Of a stretch of 64,000 nucleotides of DNA, positions 9,664 to 22,617 are shown piece after piece. The DNA is from Sipunculus nudus (taxonomy: Eukaryota > Annelida > Sipuncula > Golfingiida > Sipunculidae), in contig CM049308.1 in assembly GCA_026874595.1 (NCBI GenBank), positions 14,653,501 through 14,717,500 of the forward strand, given 5' to 3'. Under the pieces are notes generated by a model. The model ran no database searches. It saw nothing but the letters and a program-made list of their open reading frames with translations, and had not been told where the DNA came from. A program made the translations under genes and the position numbers. Positions within the stretch are counted from its first letter, which is position 1. Every line of letters begins with the position of its first letter.

Positions 9664-12600
9664 TTATATCTGGTATGCACCAACCCAGTCAGGGACATTG
9701 ATGTTTTAATCACTGGAGGACTGGAGATGACAAGTTGTGTTAAAAGCACAACCAGGAGGAATTAGTGGCATACCATAGGGTTTTCAATACCTAGGATATT
9801 TTGCTGATAGGAAGGTGCCAATCTGGCACACCCAAAAAGGGAACCCATTCAAGAGAACCAGTGGGTAAAATTAAGTACCTTAAGTCTTAAAGAAGACACA
9901 GTCTTTTCCTTGTTAATAGTCTCTCTGGCCTTATTAGCTTTGGTTAGGTTAGGGCTGAAATGGGTATCAACTTTTGGCCTGAAGTCCTCAATAATCATTA
10001 CCTGACATGGGCCTGAGTACAGTTGCCATGGCAACAGTGTAAAGGTATAAATGGACATTTTTTTACCTGTGGAAAATATGTATAATTTTATTTTTTGAAT
10101 TCTAATTTTTTTTCAAGAAAGCAGGTATGTAATTATACATGTATATGTAATTGGTTTCTATGTAGCGTAGCAAAAAATTTCATATCAGACCTCTGTAAAA
10201 TGTACCAGTACAGGCACAATGCATTTGCACACATTGGCACTCGAAATAGTCCAAATTTTAAACTGGAATACTCTGCAAGTATTACCTAGACTCAAATACT
10301 CACTACTCCTTTCAGCCGAAGATAGGAAACTGTGAATGGATGATATGTAGCTGTTCCATCAATGATAACAAACTCTGTATTTATAGAAATCTAAAAATGA
10401 TTGTTGATTTGTAGGTGATATATTAAAGATTGGTATATACATTTGGCATAAATCAGCATCGTTACACTACCAAGCCTCTGGCAGCTTCCAGAGACCTTGA
10501 TTTAACGTGCTGTTCACATAAACCATTACCACATTTTCTTGATCAGACGCCGGGCCTTTAATAGTCGCCTGCCTTATTTAGTCGCCGGGGCAAAACATTG
10601 TCTCAGAAAAATAAACGCCGGCCTTAAATAGACGCCGGTCTTGTTCAGAGGTCGGGTGTATGAGTAGTTTCAATGTTTGCCGCCAAGTGTCTTTTCCCTG
10701 TCACTAAAACTGGTGCATTTACCGGTCAAATCGACCAGAGATTGTTGTGTAAATTTTGGTTTGTGTTTGTGATTATAATATGCTTAATTACTCTATAAAT
10801 CTTTCTTTTTTTCTTAAGTGCATTCCTGTTTCCAAAAGGGACACCAAATATTCCCGATTCCTCCATTATGATCAAAGTCGATCACCGATCATAGTAAATG
10901 CTTCACAAACATGCCAACCGTGAGGAGGCTAACACTATTACTGCTTTCAAGCTAAGTAAAAATATAACCGCTTGACACAAGCGGTATAACTTGGTACGAT
11001 GAGAGTCTACCACACGAATGCTTGAACAGAACTTTTCAAAATATGTTAGGGTACATATTTATTGTGTAGCATGGAGACACCAAATGATGGTGTCCTTGCT
11101 TTCATTTTGAAGCGCTTTTGAGTGCGTCCAAAATGTTACCAAAACAACGCTTCTGAGATTTTCTTAAAATTTATAAATAGTATTTGCTCTTGTCGACAAC
11201 CATACATTCAGTTGAATATTCACCGCAGTAAATGTCAGATACCAGTATGTACCAGGTCGGAAACGTTTGGATAGCTAAAGCAGTTAAAAGTGTCATGAAA
11301 ACGAATTACGCAGTGCCGTTATACGTACCAGCGTACCAAACCCCCATAATAGAAGAGCCCCCCCCCCCCCCCCCGTTTTCAGTAGGAAACAATTTGACCA
11401 ACTGCACGCGGTGTAAAAAAATGGAACAGCCACATGAAACCCCGGGGTACCTGGTTTCGAGAGGCCAGCGCGGATAGATTCTTGCGAACAGCTGCAAAAT
11501 ATCTTACTGTGATTCCCCGTAAATTATTATAATAATGCGTGATTATGGATATTATGGGTGTTCCATATCTCTATAGCATCTTCGGTTTTTTCGTAAACAC
11601 AATCCGTGTACCAACGATGTTTTCAATTGTGTCCTCAGGTCACAGGCCCTTGAAATCACCCTTAAAACATGTCTAAATGACTCCTATTTAGCCTTATGCT
11701 ACACAAAATAATATAAGCATAAGGCATGAAACGACTGACGGAGGACCCGAGTGACCTGCTGTATAAACTATCCAAATGGTTCCGTCGGACAAAAAAACTA
11801 ACTCGCGTTACGGTTCCTGGCCGCGTATAATTGGCTGTTTAATCAGGCTGAGCGGACAATGTTTGGCGGTCTTCCACTCCATGCAAGTCATCGTGGACCG
11901 TGCGGCTTCCGAGCACCATCACGGGATTGTCGACAGATCGGCGGCGCTCTTATTGGCCGGATATAAATAAAAATTAGATGTTTGAATCCAAAGAAAATAA
12001 AGAAGGTCATTTTAAAATGTTCCTCTGTTGAGTAGTCTTTTTGAACATGCTGATGATGGATTTGTAGTTTTTTTCTGTGTGCACTAATTTTATGTAGTTG
12101 ATTCCAGAGTTTTCAGAATAAAATTTTCATTTTTAAATCAGTTGGCTTATATTCAAACAAGACACACTCTGTAGAATGCAATTATCATTAAAAAGCAGGT
12201 CTGGCTTTTTGGAGAAATTTTGAAGAAATCTTTATGGTCATTGATAGGTCCAGCTAATTCTTCAATTATATATCAAACAAGTAATTTGCATTCTAACAGC
12301 CACAGGCATTCATTTATTTGCCCCATATTCCATGATACATTCATGCAAAAGTGACTGAATATTTGTGAATATTTCTTAATGATCTTCCTGGATACAGATT
12401 TAAACTAGAAATGTGCGTCCCAATGGATACATGCTTTCATCATGGGAGCACAAGTTTTAAAAGCACTCTGGACACACTGGACACTTTCACTCTGACGTGC
12501 TCGGGGATTTCCTGGGCAGGTGGCCAGGCCGCACTAACTAGGCAGGACCTGTGCATTCATTTATATTTTGGCCTACATTCCCAGGTTCATTTGTGCATAA

Positions 12601-12940
12601 GTGAATATACATTAGTGAATATTCCCTGATGATGCTCCAGATTACGGAGATGATGCTAGATCAACACCAAAATCTATTCGATTCTTCCTTAGCCCTTCCC
12701 TTAAATGGTTGCGTGAGTTATGTTGTGAACCATCACACACACACACACACACACATACACAAACACGCATGTGAAATGAACACATACCCTTCTGACTGAG
12801 TCAATACACTACAGATAAACTAGATGTACACTTTGCCAGAATACATCAATACATATACAGGGTTTCGTTAATTAATTTTTAAAAAAATTGGAATTCATCT
12901 TTACCAGGCTTACTGTGATGCTATTTTTACTATCATCCAG
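9664..12940 (+). other. Rest of arylsulfatase A-copy intron 1
   Basis: Bases 9680-10530 and 11990-12940 align with unit B (about 32270-33200 and 34475-35075). Bases 10531-11990 have no counterpart there. That insert begins with a GACGCCGG / AATAGTCGCC-type repeat (10548-10650), has a poly-C tract (11350-11374), and contains an 81-codon reading frame at 11232-11477 that I cannot tie to any family. A short (CA)n run lies near 12738-12753. Confidence 0.6.
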
Positions 12941-13090
12941 CTCGGCTGGCACAGAGGATCGGCATGATCGGTGGCCTCCATATTCTGCTTCCGAATACCC
13001 CTTATGGACTACCTCACTGGGAGATAACCATTCCCGAAGTCCTCAAGACTACAGGCTACACCACAGGGATAGTTGGGAAATGGCACCTAG
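12941..13090 (+). CDS. Arylsulfatase copy A, exon 2
   Basis: 150 bp, enters and leaves in phase 1. It encodes [11 protein letters not shown] through IVGKWHLG, where Lys and His of GKWHLG are conserved active-site residues. The acceptor is ATCCAG and the donor GTTTGT. It aligns with 35076-35225. Confidence 0.9.
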
Positions 13091-16000
13091 GTTTGTACCT
13101 GTTTTATCTTTCACATACTATTGTTCTGCTCACAACTGATTAAAGCTAGCTATTCACCTGCCGTATCTGTAGAATTTATGTGATATCTGGCAAGCTTTTG
13201 GTACATTTTAACACATGCAGGTATGTTCTGCTAGAAACGGTTCTTATAGTGCTTCTGTGATTGATGTACCGTATGAGCTTTTTTTTATCTGTAAGCTCCA
13301 AGTTAACATAGTACATGTGCCCATGTTGACAGAAAAAAAATCCACAGAGGTGGTTGGTTGCATATGTACAGCAGCTGAAATGTCACTAGTCGCAAAATTC
13401 TTTTTGCAAAACACTGGTTCATCTGATGTGCTGACAAATGTCTTTGATGAATGTGTTTGAATGATTATTTGGTGGGCTCCCCACATTTTATAAGCACATG
13501 GATATAAACAAAACGAACAGCCTATGTGCGGCGGGATTAGCGTTTTAGGACATTTTTCTATTAAAGGTTTAAGGAATTACCTGTTGCTTATAGACGTCAG
13601 ATTTTGGAATTGGCCCCTTTAAAAAAAATCACATTCTTCAATTTTATTGCAATCTTTCTGTGGGACTTCATCAACCAAAATTTTTGTTCAAATAATATAA
13701 GATGAAAAAAGCAAATATTCCATATACTTGCTTAAAGAAGCGTGGAAAAATTTTCAGACAGCTGTTGACAAAATAAAAGAGAAACATTTTGCCGCCATCG
13801 AAAATCGAGCAGATAAAGCAAGCAGTAATATCAGCACATGTGAACCAGAATAATAGTCAATTCACGACTCAATGCAGCCACAACAAAGAAGTTCTCAGAG
13901 GAAGATTTGTAAAACGTTATAGTGGTCCATCGATTGGAAAGAAATAGAAGACAAAAGACACAAGTACTGGGGGCTGCAGCTGGGATCCCTCTAGGTCGAG
14001 TCATCTCAACCGAGGAGATAATGAACTGCAGCTACAATCCCCCAAGGTCGACACCCGAGCGAGAGGCATCTCTGTATTGAGGCATCAAGAAAGGAACATA
14101 TTTTTATCGGACTATTTAGATCTATCATTCAAATATCGTCTGGAAGAACTTTCGGGGACTATGTCCATTCCAACCGTACATGTTTGATGACGTAAAAAGC
14201 CAGCTCTAGTACTAGTACATTCAGACCAGTATTTCTCACTTGGGTCAAGTACTTTTGAATGTTATTAGTGTGTTATGGATCATTTCCCTGGGAAAGAATA
14301 CCCGTTTCCTTACTGTCCCCTACTAAAAGCTAGCTCACAGAGCGCGATCTACCAACTAATAATGGTTATCAAACGATGTCAACAAGCGGTGCTTTCTTGC
14401 ATATTTCAGTTGGCTTATGATTAGTTCTCTGGGGTTGCAAGCCATATTAAAGTTATATATGAAGTATTTTATCATGAAAGCTTTAGATAAGATCAAACCT
14501 TAAGGTATCTAATTGATAAGTAAATCAATACAGTTCATTTACGTAAAAACCACTTATTATCACTCAATACTGGCTGACATTTTCCAGGTTTATGGCCCTC
14601 AAAAGATGTTTAATGCGGCAGGAAAATAGTTAGGAAATTTTGTCTCCATGTGTAATACGCACCAAGATTTTAGTTAAGATTTTATGAAGAAAAAATGTGA
14701 ATCATCTTTGGGGAAAGATGGTATGTGGCCATAAGGACAGGGGGTACTTCCTTTCAGATAAATCAAATACAATACCTGAGAAACATATTTTATATCATAC
14801 TGAGTTTACTTCACGGGATTAAATGCAATAATATAATAATACAATAACATAATACACCTTGGTTTGGTGATACCTTTTGAACACTTTGAAAATGTAGTCA
14901 TCTGAAATAAAGATTATTATCTCATCACTCAGATCATATGAAACTATTTTTTAGAATATATACTTCATATTTGTACCGGTAATCTGTAAAAGAACTCCAT
15001 TGTAGAAGAAGTAATATTTTATAAAGTAGAGTGTAAGCTGGTGATTCACAGTGTACAGGTAAACAGCGAGTTTACCTGTATTTGCAGGTACTAATGCCCA
15101 CAACAGCACAGATGGGACTTACTTGCCTCACACTCACGGATTTGATTACGTCGGCGAAATTCTACCACATTCACTAGCGTGGGACTGTGATACCAGCAAG
15201 GTAGGGTATTATGGGTACATTTTTAATTTATTTATTTTTAGGTAAATCCCTCCATGGCTTATAATGCTAGCTTAACTGAGTTGTACACCTGCAGAATCCC
15301 AATCCGGGTTCGGACTACCTGACAGGGCACACGCTTCCTTTCATTTATGTCCTGGTGTTAACCAGGCCCAGTGACTACTGTGCCTACAGGTTCTGGGTGT
15401 GTGATTGTCCCCATTGCTTGGTTATACCACCGAGGATCCTCTGAAAGATGCACTCATTTAGAAATGAAACATGGGTAAGGAGCATGGCCATTTAATAAAG
15501 CCTGCAGAGCACTCACCCTGAGTCGGACAAACTGTGAAAAAGCTCTCTGTTCCTGAGTGAAATTTAAACTCTCCCAGCTTTAACTCCTATGCTCGTCCCC
15601 ATAGACCACAGAAGCCATTTATATGGATATCTTTGTAAATGATTTAAATGAAATAAAGTTCTCTATCACTTTTTTCTCTTGTAGACATAAATAGTAAGTT
15701 TATGCTAAGCCTTTGATCAGAATTTTGTTTAAATCAACTTCATTAGCCAGAAGTGTAAGTTCACCTCTTTCAGTTTCAAAGTGATGATAATACCCTTTAT
15801 TCACTTATCCAGTAAAGTAGAGTCACACATTCTGTTACCATTTTAGAAGTGACATTGAATCATAATTCATAATAAGTTCATTTAGAAAATCTTTTATTCT
15901 ATGATAAGCGATAATATAAAGAAGTGAAACTCATACCAGCTTCTGTGGTTCAGGGTTAGAGCACAGCTTTCAAAACCAGGAGAAACATGAGTTAGAATCT

Positions 16001-19000
16001 CAGCTGAGGCAGTGAGATTTTTAAGTCGGCCCTTACTTAGGGTCAGTACTCTGCAGGTTTAAAGGGGAGATTGTGCGTAACAAATGTGTTACACTACGAG
16101 TGTGCCATGCACCCTTTTTGGGGTTCCTTGGTGTTATTACCAATCAGTAGTGATGACACACATCCCGGACCTGCTCGAGTGGTACACCGGCCCTGTGGTT
16201 GCCTCAAGGATAATAGAGTATTAAACCCGATGTCACACAGTCCAAAACTCTAATGTTCAACATAGTTGAGCTATCTTTAAAAAATGGAGGCGGTTACTTC
16301 CAACCCAAAAAAAGCTGAAAAAGTGAAACTCCACTGCAGACAGTTATAAGTCAGACCTGTGCATACATGGACTGTCTGATTCTTGGTTCTTACAAATCAA
16401 GTTTAAAATATCAACAGCTGCGCAACAAATACACCAACATTCCAAACACGATTTAAATCTCAATATCTTTCTGAAAAACTAAACAGAATATAGATAAATA
16501 TAAAGCTGGATACATCTGATCAAGGAGTATTTTTTTATTGTGAAGGAGGCTGCAGCCGGGTTTAGGAGAACTGTTAATTTGTGGAATTTAACATAATCGA
16601 CGACAGATAGTAGATCTGGTAATTGCTAGAAGTGTTAATATTGATATTTATTAAAAGGATTATGGATTAAATACAGTATTTGTGGTAAGAGAGTCTGATA
16701 AAGTTATAAAAATATCCACACCACTGAGGCTTAATTTAAAAAAAAATAGTTAGAGTGCTGCTTTGTCTTGATGATGCTTACAGTTTTGCTTGATAAACGT
16801 TGCATTTTATTTCATATATGGTACAGATTGGGATTTAAAAACATTATCAATTTACTGTCATAATTGAAAAAGGCTATATTTATTATCATTGGCAATGCTT
16901 GCATAATTATTGATTATCGTATCATTGATTCTTAATGTTCCCAGTAATAATATTGATTGTTTAACAGCTATCTATGCATAGAAGTTTTCTTTCATAGCTT
17001 ACTGTATTAATGCTTGTCAGAGCCATTAGTAATCATATAATCACTATATAGTTGTTATCCAAAGTGAAGGTTATCAGCCATAGGGATTTAGAGTATTTAA
17101 CAAAATCATACCGGGAATAATAGTATTGAGGGAATCAGGTATTTTATACATTTGAAATTGATTTTACTATATTCCTGTGATCTAATTTGAGCGTTCTGTT
17201 AAAATAACTTTCTGTTTCGTTTTGTTGTTTTTAAAGGTACACAAAAAACAAGCATCCACTCAAAGCTGTTACTTGTATAGAAACACCACCCTGGTGCAGC
17301 AACCAATACAGCTCGAGACACTGACAGACGCACTTCTTATGGACGCAAAGAGTTTTGTGTATAACGACACAGACAAACCCTTCTTCTTGTTTATGTCAAT
17401 GCCCCAGACACATACCCCTATGTTCAACCATCCTCGATTCAAAGGAACATCCAAGAGAGGTACGTGCATTATCCTGTATATGCCTCAGATCAATACACAT
17501 GTTAAACTGCACAATAACATCCAAATGAATTATTTTAATGTTGGAATTTGATATATACTGGAAGCCAGTTGTTCATTTTTATCAAAATGTCACCCTTTGG
17601 TTTTGTGATACACTTTTCTATTTTTTTTTAGATATGGGTATATATACATTAGTGAAATGAATATGGGATATATCAGGGATATAAATTAAAAAAAGGTAAA
17701 ATGTATCTGTATAAAATATGACTGTACCAGGAATTTCATGTCAAAATATTTCTCTGTCTTGTATCTGCTGAAACTGTTATTTATTTGGGTAAAGCCTAAA
17801 AACATATTCACTGCATACACTTGAGAATTGAGGGTTAAAATGCTCCACTGTCTTAACTAGCAACCCAGGATCGATCCCCAGTGTGGCTTTGGGAGTGGGT
17901 TGTAGTTGCCCGACCACGGCCAGTGGTTTTCTTCAGATTTTTCGGTTTCCTCTACCCATACAGACTACCGAACACCATCATCGGAGTCTTGGAGAGGGCC
18001 TTGATTAGTTATAATAGCTTTTTGTACAATCCATGTAAAATAAAAAATCACAAATCTCAAATATATGACGGGAAAACTTTTCCAACATATTTGATCTTCC
18101 TAACCCTGCAGCTTTGAACACCTATATCCACTTTTGTAGGAGCCTATGGCGACCAGATTAATGAGATGAACTGGGCCATTGGAGAAATGCGGGAGCTGCT
18201 TGAGAATGAAAACCTGACCAAGAACACCCTGGTATTATTTGTTTCAGACCATGGACCTCACAAAGAGATTTGTGCTGAAGGTGGAACAACAGGGGAATTT
18301 AGAGGTAGGACAGTCAAAATCAGGATAATTGTTAACATGTTATGTTAACAAAGAGAGAATCTACAAAGGGTATTTTTCCTTTTAGCTGAAAATTCATTAA
18401 GCCATTGGAATTCAGTGTTCTTACTACAGAGGGTATTTCTATTTCGTTTCAGTTAAAAAATCATCAAGCCATTAGCATTCAGTATTCTTACCACAGAGGG
18501 TCTGTCTGTTTTCTTTCAGCTGAAAAATGATTTAGCTATTGGCATTCAATATTTTTTCTACCAATTTTGCTTACTTGAAATAAACAGGACCATCCTGATA
18601 TTGTTGTTTTTGTTATACCAGTGAATAAACTCATTTTGGCCATTGACATTTTCAAGAATTTCCTATATATTGTTAACTTGGTTCAGTTGATAAAGTTGGA
18701 ATTATAAGAAGAAGCAATTTATTATAACAATATCATTGATCATTGAAATTTTATTTGGATCCGTTTGAAGAAAATATTATCCTGACACTAAAAATGCTTT
18801 TTGATAGAATAGCATTATATTTGATAAAACTGTTTATAGTTGGCAAATATTTAAATATCCTCGCATGCTCATGACAACTTTTTTATTAACCAGGAGGGAA
18901 GCTAAATTTTTTCGAAGGGGGAATCAGGGTACCTGCTATCGCCTGGTGGCCTGGGACCATCCCAGGGGGTCATGTATCTACAGCCGTGGCCGGATTAATT

Positions 19001-19519
19001 GACGTCATGCCGACCTTTGCACACCTAGCTGGTGTCCCCATGCCTCAGGACCGTGTCATCGATGGCAGATCCTTTGCTGATTTATTGCTCGACACTGACA
19101 AACACTTACATAAAGATATCCATGATGTACTCTACTTTTATGAAGAAGACATCCTGGTCGCAATGAGATACAAACAATACAAGATTCATTTTCAGTCATT
19201 ACGTGAAACTGATTACACAAATATATGGAAACAGAATTGTGATGGATATATACCAAGGAAATATGTTTACTTAAATGACTATTGGCCAGGATATGTTGTA
19301 AATGACCCGGTTGTTATATACGACCTCCATGTGGACCCTGCAGAACAGTTTCCATTAGATGCTACAAAACATGCAGATTTGGTCGAGAAAGTCAAAGCAA
19401 TTGCTGAAATCCATGAAAGGAACTTGGGCATTACATCATTCAGACCACTAGCGTTTGATCATTTTACAAGCAGGGTGACCCCATGTTGTAACCCTCCTTA
19501 CTGTGTATGTGGTTTGTGA
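12941..19519 (+). CDS. Arylsulfatase (arylsulfatase A / steryl-sulfatase-like), copy A, exons 2-6
   Basis: The enzyme would hydrolyse sulfate esters in the lysosome or outside the cell. Exons are 12941-13090, 15088-15200, 17237-17459, 18140-18304 and 18894-19519 (150, 113, 223, 165 and 626 bp), each with AG/GT borders and the same phases as copy B. Together they code for the residues equivalent to 87-511 of copy B and end [11 protein letters not shown]. Visible features are GKWHLG, the THTP histidine, VSDHGP (metal ligand), and [14 protein letters not shown], a second sulfatase signature. The exon with the signal peptide and the catalytic CTPSR motif is not in the window. It should lie left of 4798, but the satellite and retrotransposon are there, so it is either beyond the left edge or lost. 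No stops or frameshifts are seen in the five exons. Confidence 0.88.
13091..15087 (+). other. Arylsulfatase copy A intron 2
   Basis: Bases 13091-13480 and 14720-15087 match the shorter intron 2 of copy B (35226-35952). The middle, about 13480-14720, is specific to this copy and shows no recognisable coding or terminal-repeat structure. Confidence 0.6.
15088..15200 (+). CDS. Arylsulfatase copy A, exon 3
   Basis: 113 bp, enters in phase 1 and leaves in phase 0. It encodes [19 protein letters not shown] and then a segment ending WDCDTSK. An N-glycosylation sequon (NST) is present. The acceptor is TTGCAG and the donor GTAGGG. Confidence 0.9.
15201..17236 (+). other. Arylsulfatase copy A intron 3
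   Basis: About 15201-15600 aligns with two separated pieces of copy B intron 3 (36066-36300 and 41451-41600), giving the empty site of the large element there. A tRNA-like SINE follows (15935-16260). Bases 16900-17236 align with 42140-42470. The rest is AT-rich without recognisable features. Confidence 0.65.
15935..16260 (+). mobile_element. tRNA-derived SINE-like sequence
   Basis: GTGGTTCAGGGTTAGAGCAC (about 15950) resembles a polymerase III A box, and GAGTTAGAATCTC (about 15990) resembles a B box at tRNA-like spacing. A GC-richer body follows. It is absent from the paralogous intron, so it looks like an insertion. Boundaries are approximate. Confidence 0.45.
17237..17459 (+). CDS. Arylsulfatase copy A, exon 4
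   Basis: 223 bp, enters in phase 0 and leaves in phase 1. It encodes [18 protein letters not shown] through a segment with MPQTHTPMF, whose His matches a substrate-binding His of the family, and ends GTSKRG. It lacks the hydrophobic hairpin found here in vertebrate steryl-sulfatase. Confidence 0.9.
17815..18010 (+). mobile_element. SINE relic in intron 4 (shared with copy B)
   Basis: A B-box-like GGATCGATCC is followed by GTGGTTTTCTTCAGATTTTT and CGGTTTCCTCTACCCA, which resembles the conserved central domain of metazoan SINEs. The same relic is at 43085-43280, so it was in intron 4 before the gene duplicated. A 78-codon reading frame through it is not a gene. Confidence 0.55.
18140..18304 (+). 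CDS. Arylsulfatase copy A, exon 5
   Basis: 165 bp, phase 1 in and out. It encodes [20 protein letters not shown] through [13 protein letters not shown] and GGTTGEFR. Asp in SDHGP is the calcium ligand. His takes the place of the Asn of arylsulfatase A or Gln of steryl-sulfatase. Only one, synonymous, base differs from copy B. Confidence 0.92.
18305..18893 (+). other. Arylsulfatase copy A intron 5
   Basis: AT-rich intron with a short internal triplicated motif (ATTCAGT...TTACAGAGGGT, about 18405-18510). Copy B has two of these units (43670-43745). No gene is seen. Confidence 0.6.
18894..19519 (+). CDS. Arylsulfatase copy A, exon 6 (last)
   Basis: 626 bp, entering in phase 1. It completes GGK and encodes [17 protein letters not shown], the C-terminal domain with DPAEQFPL (a usual sulfatase phrase), and the Cys-rich end [11 protein letters not shown]. 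The stop is 19517-19519. About 17 of 208 residues differ from copy B. Confidence 0.92.
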
Positions 19520-19566
19520 TAATTTTGCAAATGTGCATTTTACCACTTTGTGAGTGTTTCTTTATA

Positions 19567-19572
19567 AATAAA
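19567..19572 (+). terminator. Poly(A) signal of arylsulfatase copy A
   Basis: AATAAA lies 48 bases after the stop codon in a conserved 3' UTR. The equivalent site in copy B is at 44758-44767. Confidence 0.75.
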
Positions 19573-22500
19573 TATAATTATACACATAGCACTCATGTTA
19601 TTTAAAAAACCCGGGTTGCCATTAGTTTATTGATGTATAATTTCATAGAAAACACAGATATAAAGTCACAATATTCATTAGTTTGTAAAAAGATCACATT
19701 CAGCTAAAAAGTCAAAGTACTAAGTAAACTAAAAGGGTTTCTCGGGTTTGTATAGTTAAACTAGACTGAAACTCCTTTTGGTGAAGAAGTGGGATCACGT
19801 GAATAAATGGCTAAGTTAATATTAATGAAATTTTGAAAAGAATTCACAAGTCTCCATGCAAAGATTGCAATGGATTTATAGTAACTTTAGTCTTACACGC
19901 GTTCGTGTTATGTTCATGTTGGCTCCAGTGATCGCGCCCGGTCCACCTTTTATTACTAGTTTACAGGAGTAAGCCAGTGGTTTCAGTGCAACATTTTGTC
20001 AAGTACTATTTAATTGCAAAGAGAAGACGCTATTTTTCGTGTTAATTCAACATGCTTACGACAAGATTATGCCCCTTTAAGATCAGTAAACGCTGAACAG
20101 CAATTCAAATGCCTTAACTGTGTAACACAAATACACAACACAAATACTCAGTCGTTAGTACAAAGTACATAGCTGGTACAGATACACCTTGACACCATGA
20201 ATTCGCATCTCGATGACGGTCCTTACAGGCGCACTTATCAACGAAATGGATATCGTAGTCTCTGGTTACAGAATAAATTAAAGAATCACACACAGTTTCT
20301 AGTATCCATATTAGTTAAGTAAAATATCATACAGCATGTTTGACATATCTTACATATTATAAACCTTTTAACATTCATATAAAATTGTTATTATATGGAC
20401 CTGCAGACAGTTTGTTAAAGCATACGCACGTCATATGCGTGAAGCTTTTTGTAGCCGCTCCAGTCTGCCAATCACCATATGGCATTATAGGCCCAGTTTC
20501 CACAACTGAAATTATTACAATATTGTTTATTGATTTAACAAAATGCTAAGTCTTAATGAGGAGAGCTAGGTAAATAACACTATTCACCCGAACATTTTAA
20601 ATAATACAAAATTTTTACAAGTTCTAGTTGAAAAAAGTGCTACCTGTTAAAGTTTTGTCAAGTTATGGCGAATGTTTCTATATAGAAAATTTTTTAACAA
20701 ACGTACGAGAAATTTCTTCAAAAAGGTCTTTTATGCTTGGATTCAGGATTGCGTTTCCATCCATATTAAAGGCACATAAATATTTGTAATCATGATCAAA
20801 TAATCTGACGCTTTTAGTTCATTTTGACTGAATATAAAAGTTTCCTAGCAAAACCATTCTGGCACACAGGCTTACTCTCTCCATTAATCATGTTTATACG
20901 TTGTTATGGTTCTGTGTGTGAGTAAACAGTCTACGTGTTTTTGGTAACCATAACAAGACCGCGTGCCCAGAGGTCCGATCTTGCACCAGCATGGCAACTC
21001 GAAACAAGGAGAAGAAACATGACACAAGAAAAACCGGTCGGAAGCGTAAAAAGTTGATTTGTGTAGTTGTGCGGGGCGGGTTTCAGCTGATGTCTGCACT
21101 GTTTATGTTTATGGCACTGATCGCGCCTGGTGCAAGCTTTTTGTCACTCGTGTAAAGCAGTAACCATTTTAGACTGATCTCCCCTCCCCTCCTGTCCCTC
21201 ATCTAATTGCGTCCATGACATTTGCTTGGTCATGAGAAAAATAAGTAACACATTTGGATTGCTTTTTTAATAAATGATGAGAAAATCACTGGGTATATCA
21301 GCTAAATTAAATTTTTCTGTATTTATCGCGCCGATTATATTACACGGTTTTTCGGTCTAATCGCTGTGTTTACTGAGCTGCTCCTGTAGGGATTCAGAGT
21401 GAGACATGCTGAGGCATGTATGTGCAGGTTGATTTATTTAGTTTATTTCACCAATGCAGTAAAATTTTACGATTGTTCTCTCGAACTAAATTCCTGTATT
21501 ATTTCACACATTGGCCGTTAGCGGATAAGAAATAAACGTAGAAATGTCAGGACAAGAACCAACATCTTTATTTATATTTTACATTTTTCTAGTGTCATCT
21601 GTGTCATATGACAAGATGACATAGCATCTCCCATTAATACAGTATAGTTTTTTTAGAATTCATGTATTTATGATACCGAGCAACCGATAATCATCTTAAA
21701 GTGCATGTGACCAATGGCTTTTTTATTTCTGCATGTATAACAAGAACGTTTTGGGTTTTATTACAGTATAGTCTGAATGACCCATTCCGTTATTTCAGCT
21801 TACTATTCCATACTTTTCTGGAAAATTATAAAAATTTAGGTAAAAATTTTCATATTCAAAAAGCGCTACCATGTGGACCAGACAAAATTTTGCTTAAGAG
21901 TTGAGCTACCTTGACAGACCCGGCCCCGTGTTTCACAAATTATTGGTGAGGCTCTAGCCTTTCCTGCCTCACCGCTTACGCCGCTGCCCTGCCGTTAAAG
22001 TGAAATGTATGTCCTAGACATGTTAAAAACACGAATCCTGTAATGTAATCCCTACCTTTGCATTATCTGTGATTTATACATATAGTAAAGTCTGTATTTA
22101 TTCATTTAAATGCTTGGAACTTTCTATTGTTGTTATGTTACGAGTCAACTGTTGAGTGTTCTTATGAATATCAAGGGTACATATACAAGACCACTTTATG
22201 CCTTTAAACTGCTAAAATAAAGCTCAGTGCATGTAGACAGGGCCAAAGCGTGAACAATTCGATAATCGTCACAAACAAACTTCTCTCAATTGAATATATC
22301 ATTACTTTATATGAAATTTAGTTTTTATACAGTAACTTGCAGATAAATTATGTAAATTAGGCAATTTCTTAAATTATTGTTAAAATGTGCATTCTTGTTT
22401 ATAAGAACAGCCTAACAAAGAAAATACTGATCCTTTTACTATGAGCGAATGAGTAAATTATCTTATAAAATGATGAACAGCATACATAATAAGGCTTAGT

Positions 22501-22617
22501 TAATAGTTATTTTAAAAGAATCTGGATGATATTAATTTTGTTTGTCCTTACGTTGGTTACCACGTACTTATTTTAAATATTGTAAATTCAAGATTTTTTA
22601 TTGTTTTTTTTTTCAGA
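19573..22617. other. 3' flank of copy A, no clear gene
   Basis: Collinear with unit B (about 48340-50440) except where that copy has insertions. A short motif GATCGCGCC(T/C)GGT with an ATGTT.ATG context occurs at about 19915-19950 and again at 21105-21135, and near 49725-49760 in unit B. A 54-codon frame at 20991-21155 is described separately. Confidence 0.55.
20991..21155 (+). CDS. Short ORF with basic N-terminus and hydrophobic segment (uncertain)
   Basis: 54 codons starting MATRNKEKKHDTRKTGRKRK, then a hydrophobic run (LMSALFMFMALIAPGASFL), a signal-anchor-like profile. In the second duplication unit the start region is recognisable at about 49602 but small indels and a stop break the frame. 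That decay argues against a functional gene. It could be a lost first exon or chance. I do not recognise it. Confidence 0.18.
   Translation: MATRNKEKKHDTRKTGRKRKKLICVVVRGGFQLMSALFMFMALIAPGASFLSLV

Noticed and set aside
11232-11477. 81-codon ORF MSDTSMYQVGNVWIAKAVKS as a gene
   Set aside because: It runs into a poly-C tract, lies in a copy-specific intron insert and has no recognised family.
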